Below are positions 53,460 through 64,000 of a DNA stretch of 64,000 bases, piece by piece. The position numbers and the translations under genes were made by a program. The notes below the pieces were generated by a model that saw nothing but the letters and a program-made list of their open reading frames with translations, made no database searches and was not told where the DNA came from. Position 1 is the stretch's first letter; every line of letters begins with the position of its first letter. The stretch lies in contig NZ_FOJN01000005.1 in the NCBI RefSeq assembly GCF_900111805.1, positions 1 through 64,000 on the forward strand. The letters are read 5' to 3'. The stretch comes from Rhodococcoides kroppenstedtii. Lineage in GTDB: Bacteria > Actinomycetota > Actinomycetes > Mycobacteriales > Mycobacteriaceae.

Positions 53460-54230
53460 ATGAGCACCCACACCGATCTGCAGGGCCGCGTCGCCCTCGT
53501 CACCGGAGCGAGTCGCGGCATCGGCAAGGCCGTCGCCGCCGACCTGCTCGCCCGCGGCGCCGCGGTCACCATCACCGCGCGCAAGGAGGACCAGCTGAAC
53601 GCCGCGGCGGAGGACCTGCGTGCCGCGGTGCCCGGCGGCGTCGTCCTGCCCATCGCGGGCAACGCCGGGGACGCGGACTCCCGGCAGTCCACCGTCGACC
53701 GGACCGTCGCGGAACTGGGATCGCTGGACATCCTCGTCAACAACACCGGGATCAATCCCGTCTACGGCGCCCTCATGGACGCCGACCTGGACGGGGTCAA
53801 GAAGATCTTCGACGTCAACGTCGTCGCCACCCTCGGGTACACGCAGCGCGCCTACCACGCCTGGATGGGTGAGCACGGCGGCGCGATCGTCAATCTCGCG
53901 AGTGTCGCCGGCCTGCGCTCGACCGGCGTCATCGCCGCCTACGGCGCCTCGAAGGCCGCCCTGATCCGGCTGACGGAGGAGCTCGCCTGGCAACTCGGAC
54001 CCCGGATCCGCGTCAACGCGGTCGCGCCCGGCGTCGTCAAGACCAAGTTCGCGGAGGCCCTCGTCGCCGGCGGTGAGGACGCGGCGTCGCAGGGCTACCC
54101 GATGAAGCGACTGGGCACGCCCGAGGACGTCGCGGCGCTCGTCGGGTTCCTCGCCTCCGACGCCGCCTCCTGGATCACGGGCGAGACCGTGCGAGTCGAC
54201 GGCGGGTTGCTGGCCACCGGATCGCTCTGA
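53460..54230 (+). CDS. SDR family oxidoreductase
   Basis: This 256-residue classical short-chain dehydrogenase has TGASRGIG near 17-24, NNTG at the structural Asn-Asn-Ala-Gly site, and catalytic Ser and YGASK (LASVAGLRSTGVIAAYGASKAAL). A C-terminal SWITGETVRVDGGLL ends the fold. The substrate is unknown. ATG 53460 begins MSTHTDLQGRVALVTGA. It stands two bases ahead of the lycopene cyclase gene. Confidence 0.9.
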   Translation: MSTHTDLQGRVALVTGASRGIGKAVAADLLARGAAVTITARKEDQLNAAAEDLRAAVPGGVVLPIAGNAGDADSRQSTVDRTVAELGSLDILVNNTGINPVYGALMDADLDGVKKIFDVNVVATLGYTQRAYHAWMGEHGGAIVNLASVAGLRSTGVIAAYGASKAALIRLTEELAWQLGPRIRVNAVAPGVVKTKFAEALVAGGEDAASQGYPMKRLGTPEDVAALVGFLASDAASWITGETVRVDGGLLATGSL

Positions 54231-54232
54231 CC

Positions 54233-55366
54233 GTGTTCCCCTCACCCGACGCCGTGGTGGTCGGTGCGGGACCGGCCGGACGCGCCGCGGCGCACCGCAT
54301 TGCGGCGGCGGGGGCCGTCGTCGTCCTCGTCGACCCGCACCCGGATCGACGGTGGACGCAGACCTACGCGATGTGGGACGACGAACTGCCGGCGTGGCTC
54401 CCGGCCGACGTACGCGCGACGACCACCCGGTCCGCCACCGTCGTCGGCGCCCGTCGGCACCACGTGGCCCGCGCCTACACGGTGCTCGACACCGTGGCCC
54501 TGCAGCGGGCCCTGACCGTCGACCCGGCCGCCGTGGTGCGGGACGTCGCGGTGAGCGTCGATGCGCGGGGCGTGACACTCCGCAGCGGGGGCCGCCTCGG
54601 CGCGGGCGTCGTGATCGACGCGCGCGGTTCGGCCGTCGGGCCGGGAGTCCCCGAGCAACGGGCGTACGGGGTGATCGTGCGTCCGGAGGTCGCGGAACCG
54701 GCGCTGGGGGGCGCCGAGACCCTGGTCATGGATTGGCGGCATGACAACGGCACGGACCCGCACGAACACCCCACGTTCCTCTACGGCGTGCAGCTCGACG
54801 CCGATCGGGTGCTGCTCGAGGAGACGTCGCTCGTCGGCGAGCCCGGACCCGACCAACCCGAGCTGGCCGCGCGACTGCACCGCCGCCTGCAGCATCGCGG
54901 CGTCGCGCTCCGCGGCGACGAGGCCGTCGAACGCGTGCGGTTCGCCATGGCCCCGCCGTCGGTAACGCCGGCCGGCGTGGAGGTGACGGGCGCCCGCAGC
55001 GCGGCGCTGCACCCGGCCACCGGGTACAGCGTCGCGTCGTCCCTGCGCCGGGCCGACGCGCTCGCCCGCCACGTCGTCGACGGCACCCCGGTGACCTCCC
55101 GGGCCACCGCCGCGGTGACGTCGTTGCGGCGACTCGGCGCACAGGTGCTGCTGGGTCTGCCGCCGGACGAGCTCGCGGACTTCTTCGACCGGTTCTTCGA
55201 GCTCCCCGTGGCCGCGCAGCGCGCCTACCTCTCCGGCGACGGCGACCTCCCGGGGACGGCGCGGGCCATGGGCGAGCTCTTTCGCGGGGCCGGATCAGGC
55301 CACCGACGTGCCATCGTCCGCACCGTCGGCCGACGCGCACGCGTGTCGGTTCCGTGGTTGCCGTGA
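54233..55366 (+). CDS. Lycopene beta-cyclase family protein (CrtL-type)
   Basis: This 377-residue FAD-type protein begins DAVVVGAGPAGRAAAHRIAAAGAVVVLVDPHPDRRWTQTYAMWDDELPAWL, which is the plant/bacterial CrtL/CrtY lycopene cyclase start. The FLYGVQLDADRVLLEETSL stretch carries the catalytic-type FLEET-like motif, and HPATGYSVASSLRRADALARHV is the C-terminal FAD segment. It would make monocyclic or dicyclic carotene (gamma- or beta-carotene). No other carotenoid gene is in the window. GTG 54233 follows the SDR gene by two bases. Confidence 0.87.
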   Translation: MFPSPDAVVVGAGPAGRAAAHRIAAAGAVVVLVDPHPDRRWTQTYAMWDDELPAWLPADVRATTTRSATVVGARRHHVARAYTVLDTVALQRALTVDPAAVVRDVAVSVDARGVTLRSGGRLGAGVVIDARGSAVGPGVPEQRAYGVIVRPEVAEPALGGAETLVMDWRHDNGTDPHEHPTFLYGVQLDADRVLLEETSLVGEPGPDQPELAARLHRRLQHRGVALRGDEAVERVRFAMAPPSVTPAGVEVTGARSAALHPATGYSVASSLRRADALARHVVDGTPVTSRATAAVTSLRRLGAQVLLGLPPDELADFFDRFFELPVAAQRAYLSGDGDLPGTARAMGELFRGAGSGHRRAIVRTVGRRARVSVPWLP

Positions 55367-55409
55367 CGGGTGGTGGCGCCGTGACGATCCGTGGCCCAAG
55401 ATTGACACC

Positions 55410-56447
55410 ATGCGATCGATCTGGAAAGGCGCCATCGCCTTCGGGCTGGTGAACGTGCCGGTGAAGGTGTACACCGCCACCGAGGACCACGACATCAAGT
55501 TCCACCAGGTCCACGGCAAGGACGGCGGTCGCATCAAGTACGACCGCAAGTGCTCGGTGTGCGGCGAATCCGTCCAGTACGCCGACATCGACAAGGCGTA
55601 CGAGTCGCCCGACGGCGATCGCGTGATTCTCACCGACGAGGACTTCTCCTCGCTCCCTGCCGCCGAGAAGCACGAGATCCCGGTGCTCGAGTTCGTCCCG
55701 ACGGAACAGATCGACCCGATTCTCTACGACAAGAGCTACTACCTGGAGCCGGACTCGACGTCGCCCAAGGCGTACGTCCTGTTGCGGGACACCCTCACCG
55801 AGACGGATCGAACGGCGTTGGTGCACTTCACCCTTCGGCAGAAGACCCGGCTCGCGGCCCTGCGGGTGCACGAGGACGTACTCATGATCCAGACCCTGCT
55901 CTGGCCGGACGAGGTCCGCGCCGCCGAGTTCGGCTCACTGGACGGCGTGAGTGCGCCGCGGCCGCAGGAACTGAAGATGGCGGGTGCGCTGGTCGAGAGC
56001 ATGTCCGGCGACTTCGACCCGTCGGAATACACGGACGACTATCAGATCGAGCTGCGGAAAGTTCTCGACGAGGCCATCGAGAACGGCGGTGAGAAGGTCG
56101 TCCACGCCGAGCGCGAGGACGAGGACACGGGCGAGGACGCCGAGGTCGTCGATCTGGTTGCCGCACTGCAGCGCAGCGTCGAGGCCGCCGGCCGGTCCGG
56201 GCGCGGGCGCGCGTCGGACAGCCGTGACGGTGACTCCGAGAAGGACACCGATACGACTCCGGCCAGGAAGGCCCCGGCGAAGAAGACCCCGACGAAGAAG
56301 ACCGCGGCGAAGAAGGCTCCCGCGAAGAAGACGGCGGCCACGAAGACCGCGGCGAAGAAGACTGCCGCGAACAAGACTGCCGCGAAGAAGGCTCCCGCCA
56401 AGAAAAGCAGTGGTGCAGCGGACCACAGCGAACGCAAAGGCGCGTGA
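55410..56447 (+). CDS. ku: Non-homologous end joining protein Ku
   Basis: This 345-residue bacterial Ku forms a homodimeric ring that binds double-strand ends and recruits LigD. It starts MRSIWKGAIAFGLVNVPVKVYTATEDHDIKFHQVH, with KCSVCGESVQYADIDKAYE and the YYLEPD core. After residue 280 a lysine-rich tail of five-residue repeats (KAPAK, KTAAK) resembles histone-H1-like extensions known to help Ku thread or hold DNA. The tail is encoded by 15-bp repeats. No ligD lies in the window. Confidence 0.94.
   Translation: MRSIWKGAIAFGLVNVPVKVYTATEDHDIKFHQVHGKDGGRIKYDRKCSVCGESVQYADIDKAYESPDGDRVILTDEDFSSLPAAEKHEIPVLEFVPTEQIDPILYDKSYYLEPDSTSPKAYVLLRDTLTETDRTALVHFTLRQKTRLAALRVHEDVLMIQTLLWPDEVRAAEFGSLDGVSAPRPQELKMAGALVESMSGDFDPSEYTDDYQIELRKVLDEAIENGGEKVVHAEREDEDTGEDAEVVDLVAALQRSVEAAGRSGRGRASDSRDGDSEKDTDTTPARKAPAKKTPTKKTAAKKAPAKKTAATKTAAKKTAANKTAAKKAPAKKSSGAADHSERKGA
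56263..56408 (+). repeat. 15-bp repeats encoding the Ku lysine tail
   Basis: About nine imperfect 15-base units (AAGAAGACnGCCGCG type) encode KTAAK, KAPAK and similar pentapeptides at the C-terminus of Ku. Confidence 0.7.
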
Positions 56448-56609
56448 CACGAACACAATTCGCCGGTGTCGTATCCGTAAGCCTCACAACGCCGAAGGTG
56501 TTATGTCACAGAGAACCCGTCTTTAGAGTTCCTTCCTGACGCCACGCAACGAACGTGGTCGACGTCGGCCGAGTCGGCTGTCGGGGGAACCAGTCGGGGA
56601 GAGAGACAC

Positions 56610-57857
56610 ATGTTCGAGCACGAGTTCACGACCGTCGCAAACGACGCCCATCTCGTCAGTCCGGTCGTGGCACTGACCGCGGACGCACCGTCGCTGCTGT
56701 TTCCGCGCAAGTACGCGGACATCGCCGCTCTGAGCGCAGGCGACGCCACCCTGCTGCGACCGGTCCTCGACTCCGCGACCGCCGACGCGGTGGCGGACAT
56801 GCCCGAGCCGCGGCACGAGGTCGCCCTGGTGTTCGGCGCCAACGGCTTCGTGGGCGCGCACCTGGTGGCGGAACTGTCGACCCGTGACGATGTCACCACC
56901 GTCTACGCCGGTGTCCGCGGAAGCACGGACGTGCCCGCGGCCGATCGGTTCGAGGAGACCGTCGCGCGCTACGACATCACGAACATCGACCGGTCCAAGA
57001 TCACCGTGATCGAAGCGGTGCCCACCCGAACCCGTTTCGGTCTCGACGAGGCCACCTTCGTCCATCTCCGCGAGACGGTGGACCAGGTCTTCAACTCCGC
57101 CAGCAGCACCGACTACGACGCCACCTACCTCGACCTGCGCCGCGACTGGTTCGAGTCCCTGCTGCGCGTCGTGCAGTTCACCCTCGAGTCGCGCCGGAAG
57201 CACCTCACTTACATGGGCTCCATCGGGGCTTTCCTCTACTGCAATCCGGAGGACTTCCTGCGCCCGGACTCGTGGTGGTACTCGGGCTACTGCCAGATGA
57301 AGTGGATCAACGGCCGTCTGCTGCGGTGGCTGAACGCCGACGCGCTCGCCTCGGTGACGCTGTGCGAGTCCCCGTACGTGCTCGGATCGACCACCGTCGG
57401 CAAGGACCCGGGTCGCGTCTACAGCTTCTGGCGCGCCATCGAGCTGGGCAACAGCGTCGGCGCGCTGTGGGACGGGCCGGGCATGAACTACGCACCGGTG
57501 GACGTGCTGACGCAGGTCCTCGCCGACAACGCGCTCGCCGACTCCCCGCTCGCGTACCTCGTGCCGTCGAACCCCGAGCCGTACTCGAACGCCGTGCTCG
57601 CCGACGCTCTCGGCCTCGATCTGGTGCCGTTCGACGAGTTCGTCCGGCGCGTGAACCAGCACATCCCCCCGGCGCGCACCGCGGCTCTGCTCGGGTCGGA
57701 CGTCAACGATCTGATCCGCCGCTCCAACGCTCCGTCGGTGCTGCCCGCCGGCACGGACACCTCGTGGTGGGACCATACGGCGCTGTTCGCGAAGTACCTC
57801 GCGCACATCGAGTTCCGTGACATCACCGGTCGGCGTACCGGCCTCGTCTCGGCGTGA
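56610..57857 (+). CDS. Thioester-reductase-like extended SDR protein
   Basis: This 415-residue protein has a glycine-rich NADP loop, ALVFGANGFVGAHLVAEL (about 72-89). It also has Ser204 (YMGSIGAF) and a YxxxK pair at Tyr227 and Lys231 (SGYCQMKWING). Its layout resembles the terminal reductase domains of carboxylic acid reductases and NRPSs (ETVDQVFNSASSTDYDATYLDLRRDWFESLLRV). There is no carrier domain, so it would need a CoA- or carrier-bound acyl partner, reducing it to an aldehyde. It leads a four-gene unit in which every junction overlaps by four bases. ATG 56610 follows GGGGAGAGAGAC. Confidence 0.75.
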   Translation: MFEHEFTTVANDAHLVSPVVALTADAPSLLFPRKYADIAALSAGDATLLRPVLDSATADAVADMPEPRHEVALVFGANGFVGAHLVAELSTRDDVTTVYAGVRGSTDVPAADRFEETVARYDITNIDRSKITVIEAVPTRTRFGLDEATFVHLRETVDQVFNSASSTDYDATYLDLRRDWFESLLRVVQFTLESRRKHLTYMGSIGAFLYCNPEDFLRPDSWWYSGYCQMKWINGRLLRWLNADALASVTLCESPYVLGSTTVGKDPGRVYSFWRAIELGNSVGALWDGPGMNYAPVDVLTQVLADNALADSPLAYLVPSNPEPYSNAVLADALGLDLVPFDEFVRRVNQHIPPARTAALLGSDVNDLIRRSNAPSVLPAGTDTSWWDHTALFAKYLAHIEFRDITGRRTGLVSA

Positions 57858-58114
57858 CGCCGCGTCCCCACCCGCACCGCCCGCCGCCCTCCGGCCGGGT
57901 ACCGACGCAACCGGTGTTCGTCCAGCCGGGGCGTCGGTACGCCGTCCGCACCTGGACCGGGGACCTCGTGCAGTTCGTCCTCGGGCTCGTCTACTACCTC
58001 GCCGTCGTCGCGCTCGGCGCACCCGCCGTGCTCCTCGACCGCCTTCTGGGAACCCGGCTCTACGACCGGTTCGTGAGCCTCGCCGAACGCATCGACCACG
58101 GCGGGGCGGCATGA
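57854..58114 (+). CDS. Small single-helix membrane protein
   Basis: This 86-residue protein has a Pro/His-rich N-terminus, a hydrophobic segment about 37-58 (LVQFVLGLVYYLAVVALGAPAVLL) and a short charged end (DRFVSLAERIDHGG). I know no family for it. GTG 57854 overlaps the reductase stop, and its own TGA overlaps the next ATG, so it is very probably real and translated. It may anchor the neighbouring enzymes. Confidence 0.7.
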   Translation: MTPRPHPHRPPPSGRVPTQPVFVQPGRRYAVRTWTGDLVQFVLGLVYYLAVVALGAPAVLLDRLLGTRLYDRFVSLAERIDHGGAA

Positions 58115-58902
58115 CCCGGCCGCGGGCTGCGGCGGCCGCCGCCGCAGCGGCGGTGGTCGCCGGGTACTCGTACTGGCGCAGCGCCGCCTTCCTGCGCGAC
58201 CCCGTGCGCGTTCCTCCGGAGGACGAGGACACCGTCGTCGCCGCCGCCGACGGGTACGTCACCTACGTCAAGCGTGTCGACGACGGTGAGGTCCCCGTCG
58301 CGATCAAGAAGCGGCGGTCCATCCCGCTCACCGAGTACGCGGGCGTGGCCGCCGCCGACCCCTCCGAACCCGGCGTCTCGGGATGGCTGGTCGGGACCTA
58401 CATGACCGAGCACTCGGTCCACCGGAACCGGGCACCCGTCGAGGGCACGGTGACCCTGCGCGAGCACCGCGGCGCGGCCCCGTTCAACCGGTCGATGGCC
58501 CGCATGACCGCCAATCTCGTTCTGCGGCAACGGCCGTACGACCGGGACTGCGAGTACCTGCTCACCAACGAGCGTCTCACCATCGGACTGCGGCACGCCA
58601 CCGGGGCGGTCGTCTACGTCACGCAGATCGCCGACCTGTGGGTGGATCGCATCGTCGCCCACACCCGGCCCGGTGACCACCTCGCCCGGGGTGAGCAGTA
58701 CGGACTCATCCGGTTCGGCTCGCAGTGCGACGTGTTCCTGCCGGACTCGCTCGTGTCGGCCGTCGACGTCCGGCCCGGCCAGTACGTGTGGGCCGGCGAA
58801 TCCGTGCTCGCCCGCGTGAGGGCGGCGGCCCGCACCCCCACCGAACCCGACGAACCGACGGTCGGGGCGATCAGGGGCCTCGGCCCGAGGAGGACGACAT
58901 GA
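58111..58902 (+). CDS. Phosphatidylserine decarboxylase-like protein
   Basis: This 263-residue protein has an Ala-rich N-terminal membrane segment followed by PSD-family landmarks. These are DGYV with Asp47 (usual SPADGKV), YMTEHSVHRNRAPVEG with His104, and VTQIADLWVDRIV (usual QIAG...RRIV). RFGSQCDVFLP at 201-211 has the Gly203-Ser204 bond where PSDs self-cleave to make the pyruvoyl group. It should decarboxylate a serine-linked lipid or related amino-acid conjugate at the membrane. It is clearly diverged from housekeeping Psd (QCD for the usual RVD), and its genomic partners differ from pssA. Confidence 0.8.
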   Translation: MTRPRAAAAAAAAAVVAGYSYWRSAAFLRDPVRVPPEDEDTVVAAADGYVTYVKRVDDGEVPVAIKKRRSIPLTEYAGVAAADPSEPGVSGWLVGTYMTEHSVHRNRAPVEGTVTLREHRGAAPFNRSMARMTANLVLRQRPYDRDCEYLLTNERLTIGLRHATGAVVYVTQIADLWVDRIVAHTRPGDHLARGEQYGLIRFGSQCDVFLPDSLVSAVDVRPGQYVWAGESVLARVRAAARTPTEPDEPTVGAIRGLGPRRTT

Positions 58903-60080
58903 CCGCGACCATCACCCGACGCTCCGACGTGGACGTGCGGCCCGTCCGCACCCGTCGCGACTGGGCGCGTTTCCGCGGTGTGCCTTTCCTGGTCTACCGC
59001 GACGATCCGAACTGGATCCCGGGGGACGCGGCGGACGTCGGCGACATCCTGGTATCGCCGTCGGCGGGGACACGCAGTCGCATCACCACGCGAGCGTTCC
59101 TCGCGTACCGCAACGGTCGCGCCGTCGGGCGCATCGCCGCGATCCACGATCACGTCTTCGATCGGCAGTACCGAGCGTCCACGGTCTTCTTCGGGTATTT
59201 CGAGGCGGTCGACGACCCGGCCGTCTCGCACGCACTGCTCGACGCCGTCGCCGCGTGGGGACGTGCACGCTCGCTCACCGCCGTCGTCGGCCCGATGAGC
59301 CCGTCGATGCTCTGGAGTGCGGGAGTTCTGGTGCACGGCAACGACATTCCTCCCCTGGTCGGAATGCCGCACAACCCGCCGTACTACGCGGACCACCTCG
59401 AGTCGTGGGGTCTGACCGGCGCGAAGGACTTCCACAGCTTCTTCAGCGAGGACCCGCACACCCTGGTGCAGACGCCGATCTTCGCCCGCAAGTACGAGAT
59501 GGGCAAGAGGTGGAAGGCGCGGTCCTCCGTCACCGTGCGGCCGATGAACCCGGCGACGTTCGACGAGGACCTCGAACGCGTCCGCGTGCTGTACAACACC
59601 GCGTTCGCCGACTTCTGGGGCTTCACGCCCGTCGACGCCGACGAGATGCGAGCCCTGGCCGCCACCATGCGGCCCGTCATGGACCCGGAGATCGTCCTGT
59701 TCGCCGAACTCGACGGCAAGCTGGTCGGCTTCGTCATGGGCCTGCCCGACGTCAACCGCGCCGCACTCGGCGCCGTCCGGTCTCGGTTCGGGCTGGTGCG
59801 GGACCTGCACACCCTGCTGCGCTGGCGTGGACCCGGCGGTCGAGCCCGTCGGGACCACGTCCGCCTGGACATGATGTTCGTCGACCCGTCGTGCCCCGAC
59901 CGCGGCGTGTCCGCGCTGCTGATCTTCGAGCTGTTCGAGCGTATTCACGACCAGGGCTACCGGTCGGTGGAGGCCGCGCCGGTCCAGTCGGACGGCGGAT
60001 GGTTCCGCTCGGTGCTCGCGTCCTATCCGGTGGATCCGACGCGGACCTACCGCATCTACGAGCGCTCGATCACACCGTGA
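58899..60080 (+). CDS. Large GNAT-fold N-acyltransferase-like protein
   Basis: This 393-residue protein has a GNAT-like N-terminal half (FLVYRDDPNWIPGD; FLAYRNGRAVGRIAAIHDHVF). The second half contains the acceptor region (MNPATFDEDLERVRVLYNTAFADFWGFTPVDADEM; VLFAELDGKLVGFVMGLPDVN; MMFVDPSCPDRGVSALLIFELFERIHDQGYRSVEAAPVQSD). Proteins of this size (YghO-like) are thought to acylate amines with long-chain or unusual donors. ATG 58899 overlaps the PSD-like stop. Its 3' end overlaps convergent sufT by 11 bp. Confidence 0.75.
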   Translation: MTATITRRSDVDVRPVRTRRDWARFRGVPFLVYRDDPNWIPGDAADVGDILVSPSAGTRSRITTRAFLAYRNGRAVGRIAAIHDHVFDRQYRASTVFFGYFEAVDDPAVSHALLDAVAAWGRARSLTAVVGPMSPSMLWSAGVLVHGNDIPPLVGMPHNPPYYADHLESWGLTGAKDFHSFFSEDPHTLVQTPIFARKYEMGKRWKARSSVTVRPMNPATFDEDLERVRVLYNTAFADFWGFTPVDADEMRALAATMRPVMDPEIVLFAELDGKLVGFVMGLPDVNRAALGAVRSRFGLVRDLHTLLRWRGPGGRARRDHVRLDMMFVDPSCPDRGVSALLIFELFERIHDQGYRSVEAAPVQSDGGWFRSVLASYPVDPTRTYRIYERSITP

Positions 60081-60455
60081 ACCCGAGCGCGCGCAGCTGC
60101 TCGCGGCCGTCGTCGGTGATCTTGTCCGGACCCCACGGCGGCATCCAGACCCAGTTGATCTTGAGCTCCTCGGCCAGACCGCTGCGTACCAGCGCGTTGC
60201 GGCTCTGATCCTCGATGACGTCGGTCAGCGGGCACGCGGCCGACGTCAGGGTCATGTCCAGGGTGACCACGGCGTCGTCGTCGATGGCGATGCCGTAGAC
60301 GAGACCGAGGTCGACCACGTTGATGCCGAGTTCGGGATCGACCACGTCACGCATCGCCTCCTCGAGATCGGCGATGATCGCGGCGTTCTCCGGGGTCTCG
60401 GCATTCTCGAGGGTCTCGGACGTCTCGGGGGTGACGGGGGCCTCGTTGGTGTCGG

Positions 60456-60459
<4 letters not shown>
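60070..60459 (-). CDS. sufT: SufT-like metal-sulfur cluster assembly factor (DUF59/MIP18 family)
   Basis: This 129-residue protein has the DUF59 core EEAMRDVVDPELGINVVDLGLVYGIAID and SAACPLTDVIEDQ; the Cys is the conserved reactive residue. SufT helps maturation of Fe-S proteins. ATG 60459 overlaps the sufU stop, making it the last gene of the suf operon. A Glu/Thr/Asn-rich lead of about 30 residues precedes the domain. Confidence 0.92.
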
Positions 60460-62974
<2,515 letters not shown>

Positions 62975-63007
62975 CTACGAGTGGATGAATGCTGGCGAGC
63001 GGCCGGA

Positions 63008-64000
63008 TCAGACGCCGGTGACGGCGAGCTCGGCCTCGATCGCGTCGGACAGGCGGGTCCGCACCGAGTCCACCGGGATCCGGGCGATGATCTCGTGGAA
63101 GAACCCACGCACCACCAGCTTGCGGGCCTGGGCCTCCGGGATGCCGCGCGCACGCAGGTAGAAGAGCTGCTCGTCGTCGAACCGTCCGGTGGCGCTGGCG
63201 TGACCTGCACCGGCGATCTCGCCGGTCTCGATCTCGAGGTTCGGAACCGAATCGGCACGCGCCCCGTCGGTGAGGATGAGGTTGCGGTTGAGCTCGAACG
63301 TGTCCGTGCCCTCGGCCGTCGCACCGATGACGACGTCGCCGATCCACACGGTGTGGGTGTCCGGCTTGGCCGAGGCCGGATCGCCCTGCAGCGCGCCCTT
63401 GTACACCACGTTGGACCGGCAGTGCGGGGCGCTGTGGTGGACCAGCAGACGCTGTTCGAGGTGCTGACCGTCGTCCGCGAAGTAGAGGCCGAGCAGTTCC
63501 GCGTCGCCGCCGGGACCGTCGAACTCCACCACCGGCGTCAGGCGCACCAGGTCCCCGCCCAGGCTGACCGAGAAGTAGCGGAGGGTGGCGTCACGACCGA
63601 CCTTCACGTGGTGGGAGGCGACGTGAACGGCGTCGTCGTTCCATTCCTGCAGCGCGACCAGAGTGAGCTGCGCGCTGTCGGCGACCACGAACTCGACGTT
63701 CTCCGCGTACGTTCCGCTGCCGCGCTGCTCGAGCACGACGGTGGCCTTGGCGAACGCCTCGACCCGGATCTGCACGTGGCCGAACGCGACCGCGTCGACG
63801 CCGGGCCCCTCGACCGTGATCGTCAGCGGGTCGTCGAGTTCGGCCTCGGACGCCACGGTGACCACGGTGGCGTCGGCGAAGGACGTGTAGGCCTGGGCCG
63901 CGATGCGGTCCGTGGGCACACCTGCGGTGCCGAGACGAGCGTCGTCACGCCCGACGGTCTCGACGCGCACCGACTCGGGAGCGCCGGACACCGTGACCGT
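63008..64000 (-). CDS. sufD: Fe-S cluster assembly protein SufD (5' end outside the window)
   Basis: The frame is open to the window edge and 331 residues are visible; SufD is usually about 390, so the first part is missing. The beta-helix core (GDAELLGLYFADDGQHLEQRLLVHHSAPHCRSNVVYKGAL) and the C-terminal TGRFDDEQLFYLRARGIPEAQARKLVVRGFF are typical. The late His/Cys in HHSAPHCRS are conserved. It pairs with SufB, expected upstream. Confidence 0.94.
   Translation of the reverse strand, partial: TVTVSGAPESVRVETVGRDDARLGTAGVPTDRIAAQAYTSFADATVVTVASEAELDDPLTITVEGPGVDAVAFGHVQIRVEAFAKATVVLEQRGSGTYAENVEFVVADSAQLTLVALQEWNDDAVHVASHHVKVGRDATLRYFSVSLGGDLVRLTPVVEFDGPGGDAELLGLYFADDGQHLEQRLLVHHSAPHCRSNVVYKGALQGDPASAKPDTHTVWIGDVVIGATAEGTDTFELNRNLILTDGARADSVPNLEIETGEIAGAGHASATGRFDDEQLFYLRARGIPEAQARKLVVRGFFHEIIARIPVDSVRTRLSDAIEAELAVTGV

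Overview
The window is high-GC actinobacterial DNA from a mycolic-acid-type member of the Mycobacteriales, most likely Rhodococcus or a close Nocardiaceae relative. The evidence is a mycothiol gene (mshC), a fabG-inhA-hemH cluster, methylmalonyl-CoA mutase genes, a CrtL-type lycopene cyclase, frequent GTG starts and many ATGA/GTGA stop-start overlaps. Gene order largely follows two M. tuberculosis loci: one around Rv2130c-Rv2141c (about 9.2-19.5 kb here), the other around Rv1461-Rv1496 (about 25-64 kb here, with insertions).

Bases 1-9.1 kb are accessory. The right end of an IS5-family element (1-94) sits directly against a NACHT/STAND-type NTPase gene. That gene has lost everything upstream of its Walker B motif and is less GC-rich than its neighbours. 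Next come three tightly coupled genes, jetA-jetB-jetC, of a type II Wadjet plasmid-defence system (TIGR02677, TIGR02678 and TIGR02680 families). The fourth subunit, the nuclease JetD, is absent: only 116 bp separate jetC from the convergent mshC gene.

Bases 9.2-19.7 kb hold mshC, an SCO1664-family gene, a DUF3090 gene, a histidine phosphatase, uppP, an aldo/keto-reductase-like gene lacking two catalytic residues, a small hypothetical gene, a lipoprotein, a DUF5703 gene, pyrD, a PEBP gene, an M20 peptidase and tRNA-Leu(GAG). Bases 19.8-25 kb hold a GCS2-type ligase, a saccharopine-dehydrogenase-like oxidoreductase, a CoA-transferase and a nucleoside hydrolase.

Bases 25-34 kb carry mutA-mutB-meaB for methylmalonyl-CoA, a VTT membrane protein, a SatD-like/membrane protein pair behind two matching palindromes, and the SPFH-NfeD pair. 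Bases 34-46.5 kb carry a DUF3097 gene, hemH, inhA, fabG, the MoxR-DUF58-VWA cluster, a DUF222/HNH protein and an NlpC/P60 hydrolase. Bases 46.5-53.4 kb carry aconitase with a recognisable AcnR operator, its TetR regulator, a thiolase-like gene and an ABC-F ATPase.

Bases 53.4-60.1 kb hold an SDR gene, lycopene cyclase, Ku and a four-gene overlapping operon: a thioester-reductase-like SDR, a tiny membrane protein, a phosphatidylserine-decarboxylase-like enzyme and a large GNAT. I know of no described pathway matching this operon. The window ends inside the suf iron-sulfur operon (sufD partial, sufC, sufS, sufU, sufT), read on the minus strand.

The points most worth following up are the JetD-less Wadjet, the NACHT gene cut at Walker B by an IS, the reductase-decarboxylase-GNAT operon, and the twin palindromes before the SatD-like gene.
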